Notes under the pieces: model-generated | Seen by the model: the letters and a program-made list of their open reading frames with translations, nothing else | Databases searched by the model: none | What the model was told of the DNA's origin: nothing | In this document: in pieces, positions 47,326-59,277 of the stretch | How the letters are laid out: each line of letters starts with the position of its first letter | Position numbering within the stretch: position 1 is the stretch's first letter | NCBI RefSeq assembly: GCF_029784155.1 | Contig: NC_073693.1 | Coordinates: 115,656,503 to 115,720,502 of the forward strand | Origin: Uranotaenia lowii | Lineage: Eukaryota; Arthropoda; Insecta; Diptera; Culicidae | DNA length: 64,000 nucleotides | Direction of reading: 5' to 3' | Made by a program: the position numbers and the translations under genes

Positions 47326-49830
47326 ATGAAAACACGGACACGAATTGGAACTTGGAACGTGTTAACCCTTGCCCAAGCAGGCACAGTCCGGGCAAGTCCT
47401 GTTTTATTTGGGCATACGAGGAGAACATACTACTCGGGAACGAGGAGTTGGTTTCCTGTTAACCCCGCAGGCCCATGCTGCTCTTATAAGATGGGAACAG
47501 ATAAACGAAAGAATAATTGTAGCCAGATTTAAAACACGGGTTAGAAACCTTACAATAGTGTAATGCGCTAACTGACGTTGCCGATTTGCAGGAGGAAGAG
47601 CAGTTTTACAGTCAACCTAACAGCGTGGTTGAGAAAATTCCGAAGGATGACATTCAAGTCCACTTGGGCGACATCAACGCAAAGATTGGCTCCGACAATC
47701 AAGATTTTGAGCGCATCATGGGGCGCCAGAGCTGAAAAGGGCGTTGAACAGCTTGAATCCCGAGCTTCGGAGCTGCCGACAGACGGAACAGTCGAAGAAC
47801 AGTGGTGGGGATTCAAGAATGCCTTTATCACGACGAGCCATGGTACTCTCGGTAAAGTTTGTGAAAGAAGAAATGAATGGATGTCGGATGAAACCTGGAG
47901 GTTGGTTAATGATCGGAGGAAGGCGAAAGTCGGAATTGAGCAGGCATGTAACGGGTCAATCAAAGCAACCGCCCGCTTACGATATGCGGAGCTGGAAAAG
48001 GCAGTAAAACGAGCTTGTAGACGAGACAAGAGAGCCTGGACAAACTCCCTAGCCGAAGAGGGAGAAAGAGCCGCCGCCAATGGAGATATCCGATTGTTTT
48101 ATGACATTTCTCGCCGTCTTAGTGGTGCATGGACTAATGCTAGAATGCCGCTAAAAGACCGGGCAGGTCAGTTATTGACCGATCGAACAGATCAGCTCAA
48201 ACGATGGACTGAGCACTTCGAACAACTCTTCCGAGTCACGAATAGCGATGGCCAACAGAACCCGCAGCTTCTAGCGCCAACTGTAAGTCGCATTGATGGC
48301 GTGAACTCGGAAGCGCCCTCATTGGCTGAAACAGAAGCATCAATCAAAAGCATGAAACACAACAAAGCGCCTGGGATCGATTACATCCCTGCAGAAATGC
48401 TGAAAGCCGACCCTGCCTTGTCGGCACAAATGTTGCACCGTCTTTTCGCTGACATCTGGGATACTGCAACATTCCCGGCGATTGGATGCAGTAGGGTATC
48501 TTCGTAAAGGTCCCAAAGAAAGGAGATCTGATAGAGTGCGGTAAATGGCGAGGCATAACGTTGACCTGTACAACCCTCAATCAAAGTACTCTGCAAAGTG
48601 ATCCTGAACAGGATCCAGGAGAAAATCGACGCTACACTCCGACGGCAACAAGCTGGATTCCGACCCGAACGATCATGTGTGGACCACATCACAACGCTAC
48701 AAATCATACTGCAACAAATCAACGAATTCCAGGACTCTCTTCTGCTGGTGTTCGTTGATTTCGAAAAAGGATTTGACCGACTGAACCACGAAAACATCTG
48801 GGCTGCTCTTAGACGACGAGGGGTCCCAGAGAAACTAGTCCATCTCATCGAAGCACAGTACGAGGCATTTTCGTGCAAAGTCTTGCACGACAGTGTCTTG
48901 TCCGAACCTATCCCGGTAACTGCTGGAGTGAGACAAGGATGTATTTTATCACCGCTGCTTTTTCTCATCGTAATGGATGAGATCTTGACTGGATCGATTG
49001 ACTGTAGACCAAACCGAGGATTGTCGTGGAATCCTTCGACAATGGAGCAACTAAACGACCTTGACCTGGCAGACGATATTGTTTTGCTCGCCCAAAGACA
49101 ACAAGACATGCAGTGCAAACTCGACAACCTCACTGAAAGCTCCAACGCAGTAAGTCTCAAAATCAATGTCGGAACGACCAAGTCGATGAAGATTAACACA
49201 GGAAATCCTTCCAATTTCGTGGTAGCTGGGCAACAAGTTGAAAAAGTGGAGTGCTTCCAGTATCTTGGTAGCCAGATAACGCCTGAAGGTGGTACAAGAA
49301 AAGACATCGAAACCCGGACCAGAAAGGCCCGATTTGCGTTTGGGAGTCTCCGGAACATTTGGCGGTCACGCCAGATCTCTCTACGAACGAAAATCCGAAT
49401 CTTCAACTCAAACGTGAAATCCGTATTGTTGTACGAGTGTGAAACTTGGTGCACATGACGGTGACGACACGAAAACTGAAAGTATTTGTGAACCGCTGCC
49501 TGTGGAACATCATCCGCGCTTGGTGGCCTGGCAAATGAGGAATTGCATAGTCGGTGTCATCAAAGGGCGCTTGAAATCGAGATTCGGGAGCGATGGATTG
49601 AGAACACGCTGCGAAGAGATGAGACCGAGATTTGCAGAGAGGCACTTGAATGGAATCCAGAAGGAGATCGAACGAGAAGCAGGCCTAGAAACTCGTGACG
49701 GCGAAGCCTAGCCGCCAAACTACGAACTCTCGACGACAGTCTTGACTGGGACCAAGTGAAGACGCTGGCTCCGGATCTTCAACAGTGGAGGTCTTTTACC
49801 ACGGCCCTATGCACTGGAGGATCGGCGCGG
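47326..49830 (+). pseudogene. Endonuclease-reverse transcriptase of the non-LTR element, frameshifted
   Basis: The ORF starts with MKTRTRIGTWNVLTLAQAG, the opening of an APE-type endonuclease. Endonuclease pieces INERIIVARFKTRVRNLTIV (about 47490) and VHLGDINAKIGSDNQDFE (about 47660) follow, with an internal deletion between the start and these. The linker and RT start are open at 47578-48507 (KAPGIDYIPAEML). A frameshift lies near 48490 and another near 48570. The RT core continues at 48598-49458 with AGFRPERSC, FVDFEKGFDRL (motif A), GVRQGCILSP (motif B) and LADDIVLL (motif C, Ala in place of the usual second residue). The C-terminal tail is broken after 49458. In life this enzyme nicks the target and copies its RNA there. 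This copy cannot make a full protein. Confidence 0.88.
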
Positions 49831-49836
49831 AAACAT

Positions 49837-49864
49837 TAAGTAAGTAAGTAAGTAAGTAAGTAGG
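49837..49864 (+). repeat. (TAAG)n microsatellite tail
   Basis: About seven TAAG units, the last altered to TAGG, directly after the retroelement. It marks the element's 3' terminus. Confidence 0.9.
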
Positions 49865-52564
49865 TAAATTCTAACACTGCAAAAACTAGGACAACGTTTT
49901 TTCCCATGGGATTTATTATGATTGCAGCGCACGTGCAATACCGAGTGCATAAGTCGCAGTTTTTTATTACTCTATTAAACACCAATCAATTCATGGCAAA
50001 AATCTTGATCACGTGTTAACAATTATGCCCTCCAATGGGCTTTTCCTCCGTAGAAGATACAGTATCATATGTTGATTCCCACAGATGCCACGTGTCACGC
50101 AAAAATCCGGAAAACGCTACCACTCCGCATGCATTACCAATTGCATATTATCACTTCCGGAAGGCGGGAAGACACACACTTCCTTCCTTTGAATAACTCA
50201 AGCATCCGTTCGGTCCTGGTGTTTATCTTTTCTCTTTTTAATGGCCGACACGCGGCCATCTTTCAACAAGTGGCCACAATCCTTCTCCTGGTGGCACGTG
50301 CCGTTAGGTTTGAGTGGGAGGTTTGGTGTCATTCTGCCCGTGCGCCACGTGGTTTTGCTTTTGTTTTCTCTTTTTAGCCATCATTAGCATTCTGCCACAA
50401 TATGACACCGAATCTAGTCGAAGCTGTGATTGGCTCGTTGCAGTGCAGACATTCTTTATTATTTTATTAGCCACCCCAACCAATCCGGGAAACGTGGCAC
50501 GACTTGGAGAGAGCTATCGGAAGAAGAATGGCAATCTACTTCCTCGTATAGGCTTATCCATATTGCTTGTTTTTCTTGAGCATCCCTTCGGGTGGCGATG
50601 CTCTCATGAGCGTGTGGATTTGGTTTCAGGCGACGGGCGCAATAAATTGAGCTGTAAAAGAGCGTGAAATTTTGGCTTAGATACGGTTGGCCTGGCGGCA
50701 AACCATTTATCCCATGCTGGATGTTTTATTTTGGGTAGAGAAATTTTCGAATGAATAATTTTAGGGCTAACAAATGAATTTTCCATACATGCGGTGTTTA
50801 TTTGCTTGGTCGTGCTTCCGATTACGTAACCAAATGCTGTAATTGGATTAGGTTTTCTTGTTTGGTTATTTGAGAAAATGGAAATACGCTTAATTAATTT
50901 TAATTTTAATTTTTTTGGTGGGTTATATCATTTATAACACAATACGCAGTATACGTACGAAAATTAAAAATTCATAATTTTTAGAATGGTTAAAATTTTT
51001 TAGAAATTATAATGGAAATTTTCACTTTTACTCAAATACTAGTAGTAGGAGATATAAAATATCATAACATTGAAAAAACTAACGATTCCCCTTACAATTT
51101 GGTAGACAGAACTCCGGATGGTGAATCGAATTGGACCAATAATTGGGCTTGTAAAATGGCCTCAGCTCATTCAACCGCTAATCCGGTGTTCAAACAAATT
51201 CCGAAAAACGCTGAAGGTATTTCCAAAACCTTGATCTGTCCCAGTATAATCAGAGGAGAATAAGTTTGCATTTTCACTCGCTCACGTCAGCAAACATTAG
51301 CAAAGCTCTTACACATCAATCAGCAACACACGAACAGGGGCCACAACACAAGATCTGGGATAGGGAACTGGTTGGAAGAAAAAAATAGGATCTAAAGGGA
51401 GCACGTCAGATGAATAAGATAAACAAATAGGTACGCATTAGCTTATTTGATTTGGAAATAAATTCTATAATATTAGCCTCTAATAGCTGCAGGCTATTGC
51501 ATCCCCTTTGTTCGAAGATATTTTTTCTTTACTCTGGTATTTTTGGCTGTCCGCTAACGATGGGGTGAAATTTCCAAACCACCTAAATGCACGTGCGTCC
51601 ATTGAACATTTGCAGAAACTACAATTTCATACCTACAATGAGCAAATTGGCTCCCAAACAACCATCGAAAGGAAAGGGAAATCAACAACGAGCCCCGGAG
51701 GCTATTGATTCCAGTGAGTCAGTGAGCTCCCTGAAAAACATTCAATATCCTTTTTCCGATTTCTTGGTGACAAATGCATGATTTCCTCCCAGTTTTTAAT
51801 TTCCCATTCATAAATTTTCTGTTCCGGTTTGCGGAGAGAGTACAAAATAAGAAAACCTCGAAAGATTTCGTTAGCAGATTTGGCGTGAAATTGTTTCCAC
51901 TTTCTTCGATGTTCTGTTAGGATGTTAATGTCGTTAGAAAGGGAAGGCGTACGGGTTTGAGAATAAAAAAAACTGATGCATACATTAGTGTATGATGCGT
52001 GTATCCTTCCTTTCCATAGCGTTGCACATTCGTTAAGGATTGGTTTGGCGTGGAACTAATCGGTTTAAGTAATGAGATGCAGTTTGTCAAAGGGATGTAT
52101 GTTGCGGTACGGTGATGGATTTAAGACAAAAATGGGTTTGAAATATAAGATAAGTTTTTTAATCTTAACTAAGGCCCTCTTTTCAGTTAATACTTGCTTA
52201 AACACTACTGTTTTTAGTTCATCTGAGAAACTGTTACTCAAGCCAAATTTGATTGAAGTTTTGATTTATAATTTCATAATTTGATAAATCGAAATGAAAA
52301 ATATAATCAAATTAATGCAAAAATGTCAAACCCATTTTTAGTAGAATGTTTTTTGTTCAACAATTTAAGATGTGTAGATAATCAGTTGGTGTTTGTGTCC
52401 TTAGTTTTTAAGAATGGCGCAAGTTAAACTTCGATGGAAATATCATCAGTGTGAAAACTTACCACTCAACTTCTAGTTTCTGGAGTTCAAAGAAATTTTT
52501 TTCAAAATAGATGTAGAAAATTCTCAAATTCTCAACGGAACGGTCCGTTTTGTAATGCTCATTA
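49865..52564. other. 2.7 kb without a recognised gene
   Basis: Mostly AT-rich with a moderately GC-rich patch at about 50060-50700. Open frames (for example 50069-50377 and 50314-50667) show no recognised family. No RNA gene or TIR pair is evident. Confidence 0.5.
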
Positions 52565-54315
52565 GACTGAGTCGATTTGGGGTCATTTTTGATTTGCTCA
52601 AACCCTGGGGTCTAAAAAGCTTCGTTTTGGTCCAAAATTCATCCATAATTTTTTGCAGAAATGTTGAGTAACGTTCACATGAGTAAATTTGAACTTCTAG
52701 GTTTGAATGGGAAAATCGAATATATGGTACCGTAATCCGGGGTAATATTGATCACTTTTTTCAATATTTTTCGATTATTTTTTCTGTTACTGGGAATGTG
52801 GCATGTTACATATTTTTAAAACCAGCACTGGGCTCCTATGAACGTAAAACATGGTTGCAGAAATGTATTGGACTATTTTAAATTTGATTTAAAAATCGAT
52901 TTCGTCTCTGTTTTGAATCTGATGCTTTGGGGTAACATTGGTCAGTCTCTATTTTTGACGGTTTTTACGAACTTTCTTGATCATAAAGGATGCAAAACAC
53001 CTTTCTAATATTTTAAAATGCTAGTTTATAAAATTTACCTTGCATTTCAACGTTTTCTTTTAAAAACATTTATAATCGAAAAAAGAACTATGTATTATGG
53101 TGCATACATTTAGGGGAAAAAATTAAATTAATTGCTAAATAGTTTGATTTACAAAATACAAATGATCTTTTACCTTTACACATTCCTCTAGACTCTTCTT
53201 CTAAATTTATTTTCGTTTTTTCTTCATAGTTAACCATTTGATAGTGTTCCTATCCATTTGTCCAATACGGGCTTACTCTTGGAAAATGTCCTTAATGGAA
53301 AATGTATCACTAAAAGACTATAAAAATAACACTATAAAAACACATATACAAAGAAAAAAAGTTGTTCTTTCACTTTCAACAACCCGTTTGCATCTTAATG
53401 CTTTTAGGTATTATCAGGAGAGCTGTTTGTTTTCGAGCTTCAGAAAACATAGATATTTTAGGATTTGGAATTTGAATTTTTACTAATAGAAAAAAAATTT
53501 CAAACACAAACCAAATTTTGCCTATTTAATAGTCAACAAATAGGCTTTCAAATGTAGAAAACAGTTTTCAAAAATTCAAACTTCAGGCTGAGTTATTGAT
53601 GATAATGTGCAAAAATGAATTGTTGGTCAATATTACCCCGGTGATCAAAGTTACCCCGTTTTACGGTAATGAAAAATCAATATCATTTTTGTTTCTTCTG
53701 TGGAACTGAGCCAGCTAATGGTTTTTGTGTCAATTTATGAATTTCCTGACGAAAATTTTCCGCTGAACAACTTTGACCGTAATTTCGTATGAAATCAGGC
53801 AAAAATAGTTAATAGCATTTTAACAAGGGTATGTCTTTTCGCATTGATAAACAATAAATTCAATTGACATCACTGCTGAGTGCCTAGCAAGGTATTGCAT
53901 GACTACTTTTCATGCAGTACTCCGCGAGGCTCCAGCAGTGATGTCAATTGAATTTATTGTTTACCAATGCGATAGACATACCCCTGTTAAACAGCTATTA
54001 ATTTTTTTTGCCTAATATTTATGATACGAAGTTAAGATTTTCAACAAAGTTGTTCAGTGAAAAATTTCGTGCAGGAAATTCATAAATAAGCACAAAAACC
54101 ATCAGCTGGCTCGGTTCCACAGAAGAAACAAAAATGATGTTGATTTTTTAGAACAAAATATTCAATTTTCCCATACAAACCTAAAAGTTCAAATTTACTC
54201 ATCTAAACGTTACTAAAAATTCTGAAAAAATCATGGATAAGTTTTGGACCAAGACAAAGCTTTACAGACTCCAAGGTTTGAGAAATTAAAAAATTACTCT
54301 AAATCGACTTAAGTC
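52565..54315. mobile_element. Foldback element 3, split by a later insertion
   Basis: Outer arms begin GACTGAGTCGATTT (52565) and end AAATCGACTTAAGTC (54315). They meet at an 8-base loop between GCATG (53898-53902) and CATGC (53911-53915). The left arm is interrupted at 52728-53668 by a TA-flanked element. Without it the foldback is about 812 bp. Shared arm blocks include AGTAAATTTGAACTT and CAATTGACATCACTGCTG with their complements. The arms have diverged by many substitutions. No coding capacity. Confidence 0.88.
52730..53666. mobile_element. TA-flanked TIR element nested in foldback 3
   Basis: The ends are CCGTAATCCGGGGTAA on the left and, read inward, CCGTAAAACGGGGTAA on the right, each with TA outside (52728-52729 and 53667-53668). 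The intact opposite arm of the foldback shows the uninterrupted sequence. Removing the element plus one TA restores alignment exactly, which proves the TA duplication. The interior is AT-rich without a transposase, and GGGGTAA(T/C)ATTG motifs recur inside. Size is 937 bp. Confidence 0.88.
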
Positions 54316-54754
54316 TTAAGCTCATAGTTTAGAATTACCGATTTGGTAAAAATCATCAGCCAAAAAATGTTACTACTTGAAACAAATGGGCAGTTACCAG
54401 AGAATTTACATGATTTGAAATTTTGTGGGAGGTTTGTAGTGAGAAACATCCTTATGCACTTTGTGTAATAGGCTAAAGCTTGTGTCTTCTACGAACGAAA
54501 GTGAAGAACATTAATGGATTTTCAATTTCGCACGGAAATCTGTCCACATTCCACACCAGTGCAAACAGTCATTCGAAGTGTGCTTCCGGATAGATGCGAT
54601 CTGGATTCTAGCTTTTCGGTGATGGTATCCTCACTTGCTCCTCTCTCTCGTAACAATTCAGCTTCGAGAGTTGATAAAATAAAATTCAACTATTGCAAAA
54701 TCTTACGGATGCTACAAAATTTCGCTTGTTAAATATGTTTAATCTATTTTTTTA
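54316..54754. other. No gene recognised
   Basis: AT-rich spacer before the RT fragment. The frame at 54514-54732 shows no known family. Confidence 0.5.
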
Positions 54755-55312
54755 GCATAACATTGTTCCCGAAGATTGGAGACAAGTGAGAGTTATTGCT
54801 ATCCAAAAGCCTGGGAAACCTGCGTCCGATTTTAACTTGTACCGTTCAATAACGATGTTGTCTTGCATCAGGAAACTGATGAAAAAAATGATTTTATTCC
54901 GATTGGATAAGTGGGTGGAAACAAATGGCCTCCTTTCAGATAATCAACTTGGGTTTAGCGGGGGCAAAGGGATAAACGATTTTTTTGCTTGGTTGTCTTC
55001 AGAGATACAAACGGCGTACGCAAAACGTGAGCGAATCACCTCAGTGTTTCTAGAGGTAAAGGGAACTTTTGATGCAGTTTCAATAGAAGTGTCAGAAAAA
55101 TAACTCTCTTGGGGGCTGCCTCCTCTATTGAATAACATCCTATACACCATGTTTTGTGAGACACATTTGAACTTTGCTTACGGAGATATCGAAATAAGAA
55201 AACACTCTTACATGGACCTCCCACAGGGTTCATGTTTGAGTCTTGTGTTGTATAACTTCTACGTAAACGACATCGACAGTTGTCTCTCTGAATGCTGCAC
55301 TTTAAGGGGCCA
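54755..55312 (+). pseudogene. Jockey-like non-LTR reverse transcriptase fragment
   Basis: Plus-strand reading begins HNIVPEDWRQVRVIAIQKPG, the first RT block, and continues through YRSITMLSCIRKLMKKMI and LLSDNQLGF. Motif A reads FLEVKGTFDAV, with Glu where the family has the first Asp. An in-frame TAA lies at 55101-55103, after which the same frame resumes with GLPPLLNNILY and motif B DLPQGSCLS. The homology stops after CTLRG, before the YADD box, so it is truncated at both ends. The stretch to 55458 is open but unrelated to RT as far as I can see. Confidence 0.82.
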
Positions 55313-56125
55313 GATAACGCTCCCATCGAGGTTTAAGGGATTGTTCGCAGGTAACGCAGATTTAGTTGATGAGGTAGAAACGGAGTGGGTGTCATTTTGG
55401 TGTGAGGTTTTTCCCCAAAAAGGCAACCTCCGAAACGACGACAGCGCCACACGTCAATAGCACACAACTACCATGCCTCATTAAACCACAACCAGATGAC
55501 TGACACCTACGTTACCGAAAGCGCTTGGTAGCATATTTTTCAGACAATCCCCAATTTTTTTTAAATAAACATTTTTTATAATTTAGTTACCAGTCTGGGC
55601 TGAAATGCATAAAAGTGCATAAAAAGATTCACCTTTTAAATCTAGTTTCCATATGCTGGAATTGTCTCGAATAACGCGTTTGATAATTTCAAAATTTGTT
55701 TCTTGGTAGGGTTAATATCGCATGTTTTTGTTAGTTAAAAAACAAATGGTGAAACCAATAATTTTTCTGACTACGTCAATTTGATGTCCTATCAAGCATA
55801 AAACTTTTGATGTACAGGATGTCTGTGGACATTAAGTTTTTAGAAGCCACTGAAGTTGAAAAGTGTTGAAGTTGACGGTACGCAGTTTTGAGGAAGACTT
55901 CAAGATAATGCATAAATTCAGGGGAAAAGACAATTTACACATTTTCTGTTATTGCAGTATAATCAGGATCCATTATTTTCGGGAATTAATCCATAAATAT
56001 TTTTAAATACCTAATCGTATATGAGGTTTTAAAGCGTAATGATGAACAAATAATGATAAATTTTGTCTATAGCCAAATGAACACTAAAAATTTCTTATTC
56101 TTATTTCTTATTCTTTCGTTTCTTA
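55313..56125. other. No gene recognised
   Basis: An unassigned open stretch to 55458, then AT-rich sequence up to the transposon pair. Confidence 0.5.
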
Positions 56126-56503
56126 AAGTCTGCTTCATTTAATATTGGAACAAATTCTTTTGCTCATTGTGGCGCTCCTAGAGGACGGATTTGGAAACTT
56201 TTTTCACCCACGTGTCGGGAAATTCATTACCTTTCACCATGTATTTATGTCATAACACCAAACGATAGCATTTTGTAAACAACCGCCATGGAAGCAGAAC
56301 GGAGAGATCAAATTGTGCACAGTTTTCTTACGAGTACGAGTACGAGAATTTCTTCGAAACAGCAATGAATAATTTTTTTAATTTTTTTTTATGAAAGAGT
56401 AAAGAAAATGCTACATTTGTATGAAAAACAAATTATGAATTCGTTAATAAATGACTGAACTACACGCAATTGTTTGTGTTCCAATATTAAATGAAGCAGA
56501 CTT
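56126..56503 (+). mobile_element. Internally deleted DD37E-type transposon (378 bp), TA-flanked
   Basis: Left TIR starts AAGTCTGCTTCATTTAATAT at 56126. The right TIR is its complement, ending at 56503. TA is present on both sides (56124-56125 and 56504-56505). The left 205 bp are the leader and the first 14 codons of the transposase (MEAERRDQIVHSFL). The rest looks like the element's 3' end. It is a non-autonomous deletion derivative. Confidence 0.8.
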
Positions 56504-56927
56504 TACATCCGTCGAACTTGGTCAGCACTTGGTCGTACAGCTTTCGAGCACGGATTCTGGCCACATTGTTCTGCTTCAGCGTCCAATTCGGCTGTTTGCT
56601 GGCTCGGAATGACCTTATTCCTTCCCGGAGACGAATTCGTCGCATCGTACTGTGAGCGGCCTGGAACTTATTGGCCAAATCGCGGTCTGAAAGATTGGGA
56701 TTCCTCTTGACGGCCTTGATGACTTTCCCACGCAGTTTCCGGTCGACAGTTCCACTCCAACGCTTCGAATGCGGCTTCCGAGCCATCGTCAATGTTTCCT
56801 TGTACTGCTTGATAACACGCCATACGGTATTTCTAGGCATTTTAAGCTGTTTAGCTAGCTTCGATGCCGACAACAATGGATTTTCAAGAAAACTATGCAC
56901 AATTTGATCTCTCCGTTCTTCTTCCAT
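56487..56927 (-). pseudogene. DD37E-type transposase, N-terminal DNA-binding part only
   Basis: The frame starts MEEERRDQIVHSFLENPLLS at 56927 and runs about 140 codons. Residues 1-60 form a helix-turn-helix (SASKLAKQLKMPRNTVWRVI), followed by a second one (LSDRDLANKFQAAHSTMRRI) near residues 80-100, the paired-like arrangement that binds mariner-type TIRs. The frame ends about where the catalytic domain would begin (VLTKFDGC). The last few codons come from the TIR of the inserted element. None of the three catalytic acids is present. It could bind ends but not cut. Confidence 0.85.
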
Positions 56928-57089
56928 GGCGGTTGTTCACAAAATGCTATCGTTTGGTGTTATGACATAAATACATAGTGAAAGTTAATGAATTTCCCGA
57001 CACGTGGGCGAAAAAAGTTTCCAAATCCGTCCACTAGGAGCGCCACAATGAGCAAAAGAATTTGTTCCAATATTAAATGAAGCAGACTT
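56506..57089 (-). mobile_element. 5' half of a DD37E-type transposon, interrupted at a TA
   Basis: On the minus strand the 5' TIR begins at 57089 (AAGTCTGCTTCATTTAATAT, with TA outside at 57090-57091). The leader and the N-terminal part of the transposase follow. The coding sequence stops at a TA (56504-56505) where the 378-bp derivative sits. The remainder of the element is not found beyond 56124, so it is truncated as well as interrupted. The leader (over 100 bp) is shared with the neighbouring derivative. Confidence 0.8.
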
Positions 57090-57341
57090 TATCTGCTTCT
57101 TATTGCTAACACATAGTTAGCGGGATAATTAGCAGATTGGCGTTTTTGTACCAGAAACTGAATGTAACGAACATTGAGTATTACAGATTCCAAATTCACA
57201 AATTTGAGTTTGTTAATTTAAAATTATTCGTTAGATTTTGTTGACTTGGTTTCTGTCTTCTTAAGTTTTTAGTGTATGAAGATGTTATTTCTGTAAATTT
57301 TTTAAGAGCTGGGTACTACACGATTATAGAAACATTTTTTG

Positions 57342-57770
57342 CAGAGGTCGGCATTAAAACGCTTTTCGCTAGTTGATCCGCTACATTTTTGTTTGAATAT
57401 ATATTTTTTAGCTTTATTTCTGGAGAACTTACAGCTCAAAAAACTCCATCACTTTATAGAAACTAACATTCATCAGCATTCTTGCTTTAATAATTGCACC
57501 TAGTAGAGTTTCTGTATCCTTTTTTTTAACAGAAATCTCGAAAAAACATAAACTTGTTGACAAAAAAGTAGCGGACTAATTAGCGATTAGCGATTTAACG
57601 TCAGACACTAGAAAAAAAACATGTATCAGCATTCTTCCTTGACTGCTCACTTGTGGTGACGTTTGTCTATTTGCCAGTACAAAAGTTTGGTGAAAAAAAA
57701 TTAATGAAAAGAATAATTATCTAACAAAAACGGAGCAGACAAATTAGCGATTAGCACTTTAATGCCGAAC
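57342..57770. mobile_element. Candidate MITE with GTGTCGGCATTAAA-type ends
   Basis: An inverted pair lies at about 57342-57391 and 57560-57607 (CGCTAGTTGATCCGCTAC against GTAGCGGACTAATTAGCG). A further copy in the same orientation as the second ends at about 57770. Two overlapping or tandem insertions, or one element with a duplicated end, are possible. A weaker partial copy lies near 57118. No coding. Confidence 0.5.
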
Positions 57771-58199
57771 ACTGATTTTTTTGGTATCTTTTCCACACAT
57801 AATCCGTTGAATTCGCCAAAGATATTTTAAATAAGTAAACAACATGGATAAATAAGAAGATACCTACCCAAATTCATGTCAGTTTAACATTCAATCCTCA
57901 ATAATTTATTTTTTTAAAGCCGTTTATGAAATTTTATTTCTTTCAGTACTGAAAACAATCGAAACTCACCCATATACATTCTTTGTAATCAAAATGGAGA
58001 CTCTTCGATATCAAATTCGAATATGTATGAGTATTCCAGATTTCAAACATGTAGAATAGAAAAAATCAAGATATGAACAAATAATAATAATAAAAAAATT
58101 GCCTGTCTTCATATCTCTACTTTGTAGTCAAAACACTTTTTTCTAAAATCAGTTTTTTAAACACAAAACAAGAAAATTTCGATTATGATCCATACATAA
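57771..58199. other. No gene recognised
   Basis: AT-rich spacer. Confidence 0.5.
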
Positions 58200-58880
58200 C
58201 AGTTTCAGGACACGCACTTTGCGCTGCCCTAAGATTCGAAACGGTTATTCGGAAAATCACAATACGATTCGACCTCCGACTTCCGAGCGAGGTGAACAAT
58301 GCGTTGTCCTGCTTTTCGAATGAATGGAAGTACCTATTCTCTTGTTTTTTTTTCTGGTTGCTTCAATCAGCCCTTTTCCCGCTAGAATCATCGGCGAATC
58401 TGGCTGGAGATCCCCCGAGGTGTCAACCGGCGGATTATTCGCATAATCAGGCCAACAACGAGCATCGGGAGCATGGCGAGAGTTGGATTGTGCTTGTATT
58501 TAATTGCAGCTCGATCGAAAAGAAGAGGGTTCGTTCGCTGGCGCAGTTCTTCCCCCGACGTGTATTCTACTTTGACTGCATTTCCGATGCTTCGTAAAGG
58601 TACTGATTTTCCCTCACTCTGCCATTAAAAACTTCTGATCGAAACGCGTGCGTTGTTATTTTAAATGTTCGATTCTCCCTCCTCTCGGCCTATGGTTGAT
58701 GCAGTTTGGAAAAGAAAAAAATGTTTCTGGCCGTTTTGTTTGCTCCTGTAATTGTGATGAATTGGACGCAAGCATTCAAGCTAGAGTCGGGAATAGATGT
58801 TATTCCTTTCCGACAGCACCACCGGTTTTTCGATTGTTGTTGATGTTGTGACGTGACGGTGAGGTTCGGAGAGAGTGGTA
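58200..58880 (+). other. GC-elevated, non-repetitive island
   Basis: Clearly richer in GC and CpG than its surroundings, especially 58380-58590. An open frame at 58292-58597 ends just before CGTAAAG|GTACTG, a plausible splice donor context. The product is not recognised and the reading could be chance. It is one of the few stretches in the right half not explained by mobile elements, so a host exon or regulatory element is possible. Confidence 0.3.
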
Positions 58881-59237
58881 ACATTGTTTGAAGAGGGTAC
58901 CAAGGGGTCCGTTTAAAAGGAAACGGGTGGCAATGCTGCCAGTAAACTCAGAATCGCAGTTGAATTTGCGGAAATTTCATACTGATCTATGAGTTATGAA
59001 GTGAAGAAATTTGTTATTGCCAATGCTGATTTTTTTAACTAGAAAGACTAATTTTTGGTTATCACTTAAAGACCTGACGTAAAAAAGAATGTCCTGAAAA
59101 CTCAAACAGCTTTAACTTGTCAACCGTTGAGCCGATTTGCACCAATTTGATTTTGTTGAATTACTTGAAGTGTCTACCCACTTAATCTTTTCTCCTGTGG
59201 CCGTATGCAGTTTGTTTCTATTGCAAATACTAAAATT
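58881..59237. other. No gene recognised
   Basis: AT-rich spacer. Confidence 0.5.
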
Positions 59238-59272
59238 AAGTTAAGAAATATGGTATCAATATTTCTTAACTT
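59238..59272. repeat. Perfect 14-bp hairpin
   Basis: AAGTTAAGAAATAT (59238-59251), a seven-base loop, and the exact complement (59259-59272). It lies directly before the RT fragment at its truncated 5' edge, so it may be a junction-formed inverted duplication. Confidence 0.8.
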
Positions 59273-59277
59273 ACTTT

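Larger units (their letters stand above)
47195..49864 (+). mobile_element. APE/RT non-LTR retrotransposon (CR1/RTE-like)
   Basis: A degraded but nearly full set of parts: a 5' leader with AAGATGGCAGCCCCATCGCG, an endonuclease plus RT ORF, and a 3' end of TAAG repeats (49837-49864). The simple-repeat tail without poly(A) is seen in several RTE/CR1-type lineages. I cannot fix the clade. No target-site duplication was identified. Confidence 0.8.
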
